A stretch of 5,087 nucleotides of DNA from contig JAESSR010000081.1 in assembly GCA_016764015.1 (NCBI GenBank), positions 1 to 5,087 on the forward strand, written 5' to 3'. Source of the stretch: Phycisphaerales bacterium. GTDB taxonomy: Bacteria > Planctomycetota > Phycisphaerae > Phycisphaerales > UBA1924. Positions within the stretch are counted from its first letter, which is position 1, and each line of letters starts with the position of its first letter. The notes below the pieces were generated by a model. The model did not search any database. It worked only from the letters and a program-made list of their open reading frames with translations, and was not told where the DNA came from. Shown here in pieces: positions 1 to 4,500 of this stretch. The position numbers and the translations under genes are program-made.

Positions 1-504
1 GATCAAATGGAAGCTCTGGACATGGACCTCTTTGGCGAATCGCTGGATATTGAGGATACTCATGCAAGGGCCCATCTCGTCATCCCACCGATACACAAGC
101 GAATCTTCCTCGCGTGCGAACTCGTCGAGTTCCTCGAATGTGGATAAGTAGATATTTGTGCTCAGTTGCTCTGTCTGTACACTGGTCATGTAGTTGAGAT
201 CAGATCGAGCGAACCGATGCTCAAACTCACGCTCGCCGGCACACAAGATTGATTCAACAACCCCGGTATCAGGAAGCCCTGAGTTAGTCTCTGAAACAAT
301 TTCGCAGGCGCATGCGCCCGAAATCTCGAATCGGCAAAGGTGTCGCCCCTCCATAATCCATGCTTCAAACTGGTACGGGCCGAATCGGATCTCCTTATGG
401 TTGTGAATAGTGAAATGCTCTGGATGCAGAGGCCTGGAATAGAGAACTGTCTGATACGACTGAAGACAAGACGATGCGGTGTGTTTGGATTTGGTCTGGG
501 CCAT
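1..504 (-). CDS. DUF2617-like conserved protein, 3' end cut off by the window edge
   Basis: The minus-strand frame is open from an ATG at 504 down to base 1 with no stop, giving 168 residues of an unfinished protein. A purine-rich ribosome binding site lies four bases upstream. The N-terminal region has 'SRPLHPEHF' (about residues 23-31). The middle has 'FEAWIMEGRHLCRFEISGA' and a 'SGLPDTGV' turn, and the visible end reads 'VHVQSFHL'. From memory these match the start, core and 'QAFHxFP' end of DUF2617, a small family of unknown function found in planctomycetes and actinobacteria. Family members are near 170-190 residues, so perhaps only 10-20 residues are missing. No signal peptide or membrane segment is visible, so it is probably cytoplasmic. 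It has seven Cys, several clustered (ISGACACE), which could be a metal site or nothing. It is transcribed divergently from the HEAT-repeat gene. The reading frame is secure; the family name is moderate. Confidence 0.72.
   Translation of the reverse strand, partial: MAQTKSKHTASSCLQSYQTVLYSRPLHPEHFTIHNHKEIRFGPYQFEAWIMEGRHLCRFEISGACACEIVSETNSGLPDTGVVESILCAGEREFEHRFARSDLNYMTSVQTEQLSTNIYLSTFEELDEFAREEDSLVYRWDDEMGPCMSILNIQRFAKEVHVQSFHLI
139..147 (-). promoter_or_regulatory. DnaA-box 9-mer inside the DUF2617-like gene
   Basis: TGTGGATAA is the exact reverse complement of TTATCCACA. It lies within coding sequence, 555 bp from the intergenic copy and in the opposite orientation. Alone it could be a chance match. 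Confidence 0.25.
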
Positions 505-508
505 GGAT

Positions 509-516
509 TCCTTCCC
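509..516 (-). promoter_or_regulatory. Ribosome binding site of the DUF2617-like gene
   Basis: On the minus strand this reads GGGAAGGA, a good Shine-Dalgarno match, four bases before the ATG at 504. It favours that ATG over the out-of-frame ATG at 518, whose 110-codon frame has no comparable site and no recognisable protein. Confidence 0.6.
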
Positions 517-541
517 ATGCCTATGGCGTGAATGTGTGTCC

Positions 542-589
542 CACGAGAGTTGTCAAACTCTCAACTTGATTTCATTCGATTCTCTCGTG
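542..589. repeat. Outer inverted repeat CACGAGAG / CTCTCGTG
   Basis: CACGAGAG at 542-549 has a perfect 8-bp inverted partner, CTCTCGTG, at 582-589. The left arm shares GAGAG with the inner palindrome at 545-562, so the two dyads share half-sites: GAGAG at 545 and CTCTC at 558 and 582. This arrangement fits two or three binding half-sites for one regulator, or alternative hairpins in RNA. There is no adjacent T tract, so it is not a terminator. Confidence 0.45.
545..562 (-). promoter_or_regulatory. Palindromic putative operator containing a -35 hexamer
   Basis: GAGAGTT (545-551) and AACTCTC (556-562) form a perfect 7-bp inverted repeat with a 4-base centre. On the minus strand the centre contains TTGACA (bases 556-551), the exact sigma-70 -35 consensus, about 50 bp upstream of the ATG at 504. 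A repressor dimer bound here would cover the -35. No good -10 hexamer follows at 16-18 bp spacing (ATTCAC at 17 bp is poor), so either the promoter is activator-dependent or the hexamer is a coincidence. Confidence 0.35.
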
Positions 590-674
590 TGTGATGCGAC
601 TGAGTCGATGAAAAGAAGAGCTTATAGGACGGAAAGCGTTTTCCCAAGCAAATAGTTGTCGATTATGCAGAAAG

Positions 675-692
675 AGGGTGAATACCCTATTC
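675..692. repeat. Two overlapping small inverted repeats
   Basis: AGGGT (675-679) pairs with ACCCT (684-688) across a GAAT loop. The overlapping GAATA (680-684) pairs with TATTC (688-692) across CCC. Both are perfect 5-bp dyads and they are mutually exclusive as hairpins. They lie just upstream of the DnaA-box motif and the putative promoter of the HEAT-repeat gene, so they could be a protein binding site. Dyads this short do arise by chance. Confidence 0.3.
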
Positions 693-700
693 TCATTCAC

Positions 701-728
701 TTTATCCACAACATAGCTGATTTATACA
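701..728 (+). promoter_or_regulatory. Possible promoter of the HEAT-repeat gene
   Basis: TATACA (723-728) is a fair -10 match (TATA conserved). TTTATC (701-706) is a weak -35 sixteen bases upstream. Initiation would fall near 735, giving a leader of about 30 nt before the TTG at 767. The -35 overlaps the DnaA-box 9-mer. This rests on weak hexamers only. Confidence 0.25.
702..710 (+). promoter_or_regulatory. Perfect DnaA-box 9-mer
   Basis: TTATCCACA is an exact match to the DnaA-box consensus TTATNCACA. Three weaker 9-mers in the same orientation, each with two mismatches, lie close by: TCATTCACT at 693-701, TTATACAGG at 722-730 and CAATCCACA at 733-741. It sits about 60 bp upstream of the HEAT-repeat gene and overlaps the possible -35 region. 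DnaA regulation is possible; a replication origin is not shown. Confidence 0.4.
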
Positions 729-750
729 GGCTCAATCCACAACGGGTAGC

Positions 751-795
751 ATGGATCAAGATATAGTTGTCAGCAATATCGGTAACATTGCTTGA
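751..795 (+). CDS. Possible 14-residue leader ORF overlapping the HEAT gene start
   Basis: An ATG at 751 opens a short frame, MDQDIVVSNIGNIA, ending at a TGA at 793-795. GGG at 744-746 could serve as a weak ribosome binding site. The frame differs from the HEAT gene and overlaps its first codons, including TTG codons at 767 and 788 that are possible starts of the larger gene. It could be a leader peptide coupled to the downstream start, the true N-terminus of the large gene separated by a frameshift, or chance. Confidence 0.18.
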   Translation: MDQDIVVSNIGNIA

Positions 796-3016
796 TCCCA
801 AACAAGGTGCTAACTTGGCGAAACAAGGCTCACATCATCACACGCCGTTGCAGATTGCAGCAAAGCTGCCCATGCGCCAACGCGTCGCAGCACTCGGCGA
901 GGCGATTTTGATCGCGCCGGCGGGAACCCGCGATGAACTCGCCATGATGCTGATCGAACTGGCGAGTTTTCATAGTCCATCGACCAGTACACAAGACCAT
1001 CTCGGAGTTCAATCGGCAGCCGGCCCGATCGAACTCATCGCACGAATTCCGTCTCGTTGGCGTCAACGCCATGCAGACGAGGCGATGCTCGCGATTGCAC
1101 GCGCTTGGAGTTCGCTCTCAACACCCATGAAAGAACTCGGTGCTGGGCTCGGACGCGATCGTTGGCTCGGTGCCGCACAGGCGCTCTCGCAGGATACCGA
1201 TCCGCATGCACGATTGGCTGCCGTTATGATTGCTCATGACACCGCCGACCCTGGGTTTGGCAAGGTTGTTGGATTGTTGCTGGCCGACGAACATCAGAGT
1301 GTTCGCAAAGCCGCCGACAAAGCGATGATGCGGATGACGATGGTGATGCTTGATCATCTCCCCGCTTATTTACTCGGCGATGAGTTAGCCAAAGTTGCAT
1401 CAACTCCGCGGATCACGCTGCCGGTCGATCCAGCGGTGCTCGCACTCGAGCGATGTATATTGCTCAGTGCGATCGCAGATGCAGCGTGGTCGTTTGCTGT
1501 TCATCGATGCCGATCGCCGCTGCTCGCGGCGTTGCTTGTTATGGATCGGGCGGTTGCGACACCGATGGAGCGAGAGATATCCGGGCGCATGCGTAGGCTC
1601 TTGAGCGAACGGAATCATCCGAGCCATTCGCCGATGCGTACGGTGCTCAGGCGGACGCCATGTCCGATTTTGCGTGAGCGTGCGTTGCGATGGGTGACGA
1701 TTGCCCCGATGAGCACCGCGGCGATTGACCGTCTTGCGGTTGCCGATTCGCTCGACGAACACGAGATCGTGCTCTCTAAAGCATACCTCGGAATCCGTCC
1801 TCGGCGCTCAGCAAAGCTGGCATCACTCCGTCACAATACGCAGCAGAGTAATGGGCGATTTGAGCTCTCGCAAGTTGGCCCGCTCCCTACACGGAGCCTG
1901 TACGCACAGCTGAGCAAAGAATCTCGCCTCGGGCTCGTCAGGCTCTCATCGCTGGTGAACATCGACGATCAAGCCAAGCGTGATCTGCTCGAACCAACCT
2001 TGGCAGACCCGAGCGTGCATGTTCGACTCTGTGCATGCAATGCAAGTTCGGCGATTGATCTTCCAGATTTTCTCTACGATGTTGATTCCGCCGTGGCACG
2101 CCAAGGTGCGCTCCGGTGGTCGTCGGTGGGCAATGCGCCGCCACGATTGTCTTCGCCTGTGTGGAAGCATCGCCAACAGATCGCACAAATCAACGCGCGA
2201 TCGAACCAGAGCTGGGTTCGTCGGATCGCTGATGAAGAATCACAGCGTCTCTCGATCATGATGCCTCGCTCACCCGCTTCGCGTGTGCAGGCGCGTCGAA
2301 TGTATAAGAATGATCCCGCAAAGTTCGTCCGGATGATGCGTGATCAGCTCTCGGCTCCAACCACTCGATGCGATGCGATTATGCTTATCCGATTGATGGG
2401 TATCGAACAGAGATTCGAGCTTGATCTGATTTCGATGATGCAGAGTGAATCATGCGATGCTCATACGCGAGCAACCGCGGTGATGGCGCTGGGAGCAATC
2501 GATACCAACGCAGTTCGCTATGCGCTCAGCGAAGCGATGTCCGATGCCGACGACCGGATTCGCGCCAATGCGGTGGAGTCCATTTCTGGTGCCCACGACC
2601 AAGTGCTTGAACTCAAAGCCGACAAAAACCATCGTGTTCGCGCAAGTGCGATCAGGCGGACGATTTTGGATGCGGATAGTACGGGTTTGAAATCCAATGG
2701 AATGAGCACCGCTCGTGACGCCGGGCATGCGCTCCTCGAAATGCTCCATGACGATCGTCCGATGCACCGACTCGCAGCCGTCTGGGCAGCCCAGCGCACC
2801 GTCACCGGTGCAAATCGTGAAATGATGGGCAGCGTGTGGAATCCATTAATCGCTGAGATCGAGTCGCTGGTGACTGACAGCCATGACCCGCGAATCCAGG
2901 CTCGTGCAACCAAATGCATCCACCGGGTATGCACAGACATGCACGCTCAGCAAGAACTCCAACGCCAAGAGATCAATGACATGTCCGGGCTCTCGGATTC
3001 GGGGGCGCGTTTCTAG
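767..3016 (+). CDS. Large HEAT-repeat protein of unknown function
   Basis: This 749-residue protein has no signal peptide or membrane segment and is probably a cytoplasmic alpha-solenoid. HEAT-like helical pairs with the typical 'D-x-x-V/I-R-x-x-A' pattern are visible at about residues 133-157, 160-190 (EHQSVRKAADKAM), 402-430 (DPSVHVRLCACNAS), 566-608 (DDRIRANAVESI), 618-634 (NHRVRASAIRRTI), 650-680 (RPMHRLAAVWAAQ) and 695-722 (DPRIQARATKCIHRV). HEAT arrays bind proteins or nucleic acids; no catalytic motif is apparent. The start is uncertain. A TAG at 764-766 sits directly before the TTG at 767, so translation begins at this TTG or later: TTG 788, TTG 815, or the first in-frame ATG at 872 (residue 36). 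None has a convincing Shine-Dalgarno sequence. The stop abuts the start of the next gene, implying one operon and translational coupling. The coding frame is certain, the HEAT assignment good, the role unknown. Confidence 0.85.
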   Translation: MSAISVTLLDPKQGANLAKQGSHHHTPLQIAAKLPMRQRVAALGEAILIAPAGTRDELAMMLIELASFHSPSTSTQDHLGVQSAAGPIELIARIPSRWRQRHADEAMLAIARAWSSLSTPMKELGAGLGRDRWLGAAQALSQDTDPHARLAAVMIAHDTADPGFGKVVGLLLADEHQSVRKAADKAMMRMTMVMLDHLPAYLLGDELAKVASTPRITLPVDPAVLALERCILLSAIADAAWSFAVHRCRSPLLAALLVMDRAVATPMEREISGRMRRLLSERNHPSHSPMRTVLRRTPCPILRERALRWVTIAPMSTAAIDRLAVADSLDEHEIVLSKAYLGIRPRRSAKLASLRHNTQQSNGRFELSQVGPLPTRSLYAQLSKESRLGLVRLSSLVNIDDQAKRDLLEPTLADPSVHVRLCACNASSAIDLPDFLYDVDSAVARQGALRWSSVGNAPPRLSSPVWKHRQQIAQINARSNQSWVRRIADEESQRLSIMMPRSPASRVQARRMYKNDPAKFVRMMRDQLSAPTTRCDAIMLIRLMGIEQRFELDLISMMQSESCDAHTRATAVMALGAIDTNAVRYALSEAMSDADDRIRANAVESISGAHDQVLELKADKNHRVRASAIRRTILDADSTGLKSNGMSTARDAGHALLEMLHDDRPMHRLAAVWAAQRTVTGANREMMGSVWNPLIAEIESLVTDSHDPRIQARATKCIHRVCTDMHAQQELQRQEINDMSGLSDSGARF

Positions 3017-3334
3017 ATGCAAAGTTCTGGTCCAACAACGCTTTTCTCGCCGACAAGTTCTGTCCAAGCGGCAGAAAGCCTCTTTGGTGTCTCACCAACG
3101 ATGCTTGTGCTGTTTGGCGTGGCACTGGTGTGTTTTTATCTCGCGTTCGTGCATCGTGGTCGACGAAAACTCGATCCACGCGAGCTCGCGTTTCGTACGC
3201 TGAGCCGTCGGCTGGGTTTATCACGCGCAGAGATCAACTCTATCCGCAAATACGCGATCGCCATGGGATTGGGCTCCCCCGTGGGCATCGTCATGAATCC
3301 TGAGATGACGGCTCAAGCGCTCGGTTGCGCGTGA
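3017..3334 (+). CDS. Small single-pass membrane protein, partner of the HEAT protein
   Basis: This 105-residue protein starts with an ATG immediately after the TAG of the HEAT gene. No separate ribosome binding site is at normal spacing (a G-run lies about 12 bases upstream), so translation probably depends on termination of the upstream gene. Residues 1-27 are polar and Ser/Thr-rich. Residues about 28-46 (TMLVLFGVALVCFYLAFVH) form one membrane helix. The basic HRGRRK just after it predicts, by the positive-inside rule, an external N-terminus and a cytoplasmic C-terminal domain. That domain (50-105) looks helical, with 'DPRELAFRTLSRRLGLSRAEINSIRKYA' and 'GSPVGIVMNPEMTAQAL', reminiscent of a small helix-turn-helix-like or interaction module. 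I do not recognise the family. Position suggests it tethers or works with the HEAT protein at the membrane. That the gene is real is well supported by frame, coupling and the clean topology. Confidence 0.8.
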   Translation: MQSSGPTTLFSPTSSVQAAESLFGVSPTMLVLFGVALVCFYLAFVHRGRRKLDPRELAFRTLSRRLGLSRAEINSIRKYAIAMGLGSPVGIVMNPEMTAQALGCA

Positions 3335-3338
3335 GTAC

Positions 3339-3363
3339 GATCACAGTGATCAAGTAGTTTTTT
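3339..3363 (+). terminator. Weak hairpin plus T6 tract after the membrane-protein gene
   Basis: GATCAC (3339-3344) and GTGATC (3346-3351) form a perfect dyad around one base, which as RNA would give a 5-bp stem with a 3-base loop. A run of six T (3358-3363) follows after a 6-base gap. The stem is short and the T tract distant for a classical intrinsic terminator. The stop codon of the convergent regulator gene overlaps the dyad and the T tract lies inside its last codons. On the minus strand there is no T tract, so it would act on the plus strand only. Confidence 0.35.
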
Positions 3364-3856
3364 CATGCGGGGCATGTTCGGCATGCGGGGTATGCCCGAT
3401 GAGCTCGATTTTGATCCCCGAGAGTTCAATCCCGGTGCGTTTAGTCAGTTCGTCGAGCACGGATGTAGGCACCGCATCGAGAATCTGTTCACTCAGATCA
3501 GAAGGCACATCAAGCACTCGTCCGTCTTGAAGCACCAGGTGCACATGCTCGGCGATATCCGCGTCATACCGACACGCCCCACCTGAGACCGGGCTGGGGA
3601 TCCGCTTTGCTAACCCACAATCGACAAACGCATCGAGAGTGTTATAAATGGTTGCCTGGCTGACTTCAGGATCGGCATCATGGACCAATGTGAGCAACTC
3701 GTCGGCACTGGGATGTGACCTACACTCGATGAGCACCTGATAGACCACCTCTCGTTGACGCGTTGAGCGAAGCCCATGGTCAGAAAAGATATCTCGAAGC
3801 TCTTGAATGGAAAGAGGTTGTAAAGAGTTGGAGTGGTGGAGTGCCATCTGCCTCAT
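3350..3856 (-). CDS. Fur-family regulator, PerR-like, without the structural Cys4 zinc site
   Basis: This 168-residue cytoplasmic protein is a Fur-family metal-dependent DNA-binding regulator. The winged helix spans about residues 16-88, with 'LRSTRQREVVYQVL' and the recognition segment 'SQATIYNTLDAFVDCGLAKR' (66-85). The dimerisation domain follows. Aligned by eye with Bacillus PerR, the regulatory metal ligands H37, D85, H91, H93 and D104 correspond to H48 (SHPSADE), D98 (RYD), H104 and H106 (EHVH) and D116 (RVLD). Asp rather than Glu at the last position favours a PerR-type, peroxide-sensing role. Both CxxC pairs of the structural zinc site are absent: 'LVLQDG' replaces the first and 'GHTPH' the second. 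The tail (155-164) carries a duplicated HxPH motif. Start is ATG 3856 or ATG 3847; the second has a better purine-rich stretch (GAGG) but closely spaced. The gene follows the GNAT gene by 75 bp. The family is certain; PerR versus Fur sensing is inference. Confidence 0.9.
   Translation of the reverse strand: MRQMALHHSNSLQPLSIQELRDIFSDHGLRSTRQREVVYQVLIECRSHPSADELLTLVHDADPEVSQATIYNTLDAFVDCGLAKRIPSPVSGGACRYDADIAEHVHLVLQDGRVLDVPSDLSEQILDAVPTSVLDELTKRTGIELSGIKIELIGHTPHAEHAPHEKTT
3364..3399. repeat. Imperfect 18-bp tandem repeat in the 3' end of the regulator gene
   Basis: Two 18-bp units, 3364-3381 and 3382-3399, share 14 of 18 positions and both begin CATGCGGGG. In the regulator frame they encode the two HxPH motifs of the His-rich tail. 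Each unit also contains a CATGC/GCATG-like mini-dyad. It is consistent with a recent duplication of a six-codon unit. Confidence 0.6.
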
Positions 3857-3929
3857 ACTATTGGATAAACCGATGGCAGCTCTTCAATTCCGCTCATTTG
3901 GCAGAAAAAGAAGACGATTCTGAGGTTTC

Positions 3930-3948
3930 AATCATCGATCGGATGATT
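3930..3948. repeat. Inverted repeat over the GNAT stop codon, upstream of the regulator
   Basis: AATCATC (3930-3936) and GATGATT (3942-3948) form a perfect 7-bp dyad with a GATCG centre. It spans the TGA of the GNAT gene (3932-3934) and lies 74-92 bp upstream of the regulator's ATG at 3856. It could be an operator for the regulator's own promoter, since an AT-rich 7-bp half-site dyad fits Fur/PerR boxes in size, or a weak hairpin between the two genes. On the minus strand a T5 run occurs only about 15 bases beyond the stem, too far for a standard terminator. Confidence 0.3.
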
Positions 3949-4426
3949 CTACGGGTTTGGGCGCGGAGATCGACATCCGGCGATGGGCGATCCCAGCTTC
4001 GGTGAACTCTTCGCCGTTTACTTCCCATCCGAGTTTGTCGTAAAACCGCATCGCAGAGAGCTGAGCATGGCAATACAAACTCGAAAGCCCAAGTTCGCCA
4101 AACGAACGGGCTTCGATCGCGATCATCAGCCTTTGCCCAATCCCCTCGCCCTGGAGCTGTTTATCGACACACACCTGCTGAACTTTGCCAGTGGTTGATC
4201 CGCCCTTGTTCGTATCAATAAACAGGGTGGCGGTGCCAACGACCTTCTCGCCGGTGGGGTGATCAACCAATGCGACAAAGTGCTCGCATCGCTCTTCACG
4301 CCCGGGGGCGAGATCATAATACGCCTCGATCGTGAATCCGATCGGTTCGAGGAGCACAGCAGTCCGCAGCTCAACCTCTTGGGCGTACAACGGATCATCC
4401 ATCGAAATATGCTTGATTCGAACCAC
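3932..4426 (-). CDS. GNAT-family N-acetyltransferase
   Basis: This 164-residue protein belongs to the Gcn5-related acetyltransferases, which transfer the acetyl group of acetyl-CoA to an amine. Motif A is clear at about residues 82-103: 'VQQVCVDKQLQGEGIGQRLM', where Q92-G-E-G-I-G97 is the pyrophosphate-binding loop. The end of the fold has 'AMRFYDKLGWEVNGEEFTEAGIAHRRM' (125-151), with Tyr129 in the usual general-acid position and the 'GIxHRxM' ending common in ElaA/YjcF-like members. The substrate cannot be told from sequence. Translation starts at GTG 4426, chosen because AGGGGAG lies eight bases upstream; no upstream ATG in frame is better. It has no signal peptide and is cytoplasmic. It follows ispG by 74 bp and precedes the regulator by 75 bp, so co-transcription is plausible but the gaps allow separate promoters. 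Confidence in the family is high. Confidence 0.92.
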   Translation of the reverse strand: MVRIKHISMDDPLYAQEVELRTAVLLEPIGFTIEAYYDLAPGREERCEHFVALVDHPTGEKVVGTATLFIDTNKGGSTTGKVQQVCVDKQLQGEGIGQRLMIAIEARSFGELGLSSLYCHAQLSAMRFYDKLGWEVNGEEFTEAGIAHRRMSISAPKPVESSDR

Positions 4427-4434
4427 GAGATAGT

Positions 4435-4441
4435 CTCCCCT
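4435..4441 (-). promoter_or_regulatory. Ribosome binding site deciding the GTG start of the GNAT gene
   Basis: The minus strand reads AGGGGAG here, eight bases before the GTG at 4426-4424. This strong purine-rich match supports the GTG over the later in-frame ATG codon at residue 9. Confidence 0.65.
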
Positions 4442-4464
4442 AACCTATACGGAGAATGTAGCAC

Positions 4465-4486
4465 AAAAATGAGGAGTTGTCATCCT
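4465..4486 (-). terminator. Weak possible terminator downstream of ispG
   Basis: On the minus strand, AGGA (4486-4483) can pair with TCCT (4475-4472) across a 7-base loop, and five T follow (4469-4465). The stem has only four pairs, with a mismatch then one more pair outside it, so it would terminate weakly at best. Read-through into the GNAT gene is likely. Confidence 0.2.
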
Positions 4487-4500
4487 GAGTATCGTAGGAA
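4479..4500. repeat. GTCATCCTGAG-type short element between ispG and the GNAT gene
   Basis: The plus strand has GTCATCCTGAG (4479-4489) followed by AGGAA (4496-4500); TCCT (4483-4486) and AGGA (4496-4499) form the arms of a small imperfect hairpin. From memory, the string GTCATCCTGAG followed shortly by AAGGATC is a dispersed intergenic repeat in many bacterial genomes. This looks like a diverged copy; only one copy is in the window, so repetition cannot be shown here. Confidence 0.25.

Larger units (their letters stand above)
505..766. other. Divergent intergenic region, dyad-rich
   Basis: These 262 bp separate two divergently transcribed genes and appear to hold no protein gene apart from a possible 14-codon leader ORF beginning at 751. 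The part from about 600 to 730 is visibly more AT-rich than the surrounding coding DNA. It contains several inverted repeats, a perfect DnaA-box 9-mer, and two pairs of direct repeats: ATAGTTGTC at 652-660 and 763-771, and ATCCACAAC at 704-712 and 734-742, the latter pair 30 bp apart. It should hold the promoters of both flanking genes. Confidence 0.6.

Noticed and set aside
186..518. 110-codon minus-strand frame beginning at ATG 518
   Set aside because: It is an out-of-frame shadow of the DUF2617-like gene, whose frame from ATG 504 is open to the window edge, has the better-placed ribosome binding site and contains recognisable family motifs.
600..766. Replication origin (oriC)
   Set aside because: Only one perfect DnaA box lies in the region, no clear AT-rich unwinding element is present, and no dnaA, dnaN, gyrB or parAB gene is in the window. 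Kept as a DnaA-box finding only.
1469..1476. Cyanobacterial origin, from HIP1-like GCGATCGC octamers
   Set aside because: The gene content and protein sequences do not resemble cyanobacteria, and the octamer is explained by the general CGATCG enrichment.
1400..1762. 120-codon minus-strand frame inside the HEAT gene
   Set aside because: Arg/His-rich, low-complexity translation typical of an antisense shadow; no domain, no ribosome binding site, fully inside a convincing gene.
2518..2940. 140-codon minus-strand frame inside the HEAT gene
   Set aside because: Fully contained in the HEAT-repeat coding region; its Ser/Ala/Arg-rich composition mirrors codon structure of the sense strand and no family is recognisable.
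3364..3399. CRISPR or other array
   Set aside because: Only two adjacent imperfect 18-bp units without spacers, inside a coding frame; a tandem duplication explains them.
4465..4486. Strong intrinsic terminator after ispG
   Set aside because: The stem is only four base pairs with a mismatch beyond it; kept only as a low-confidence weak terminator.
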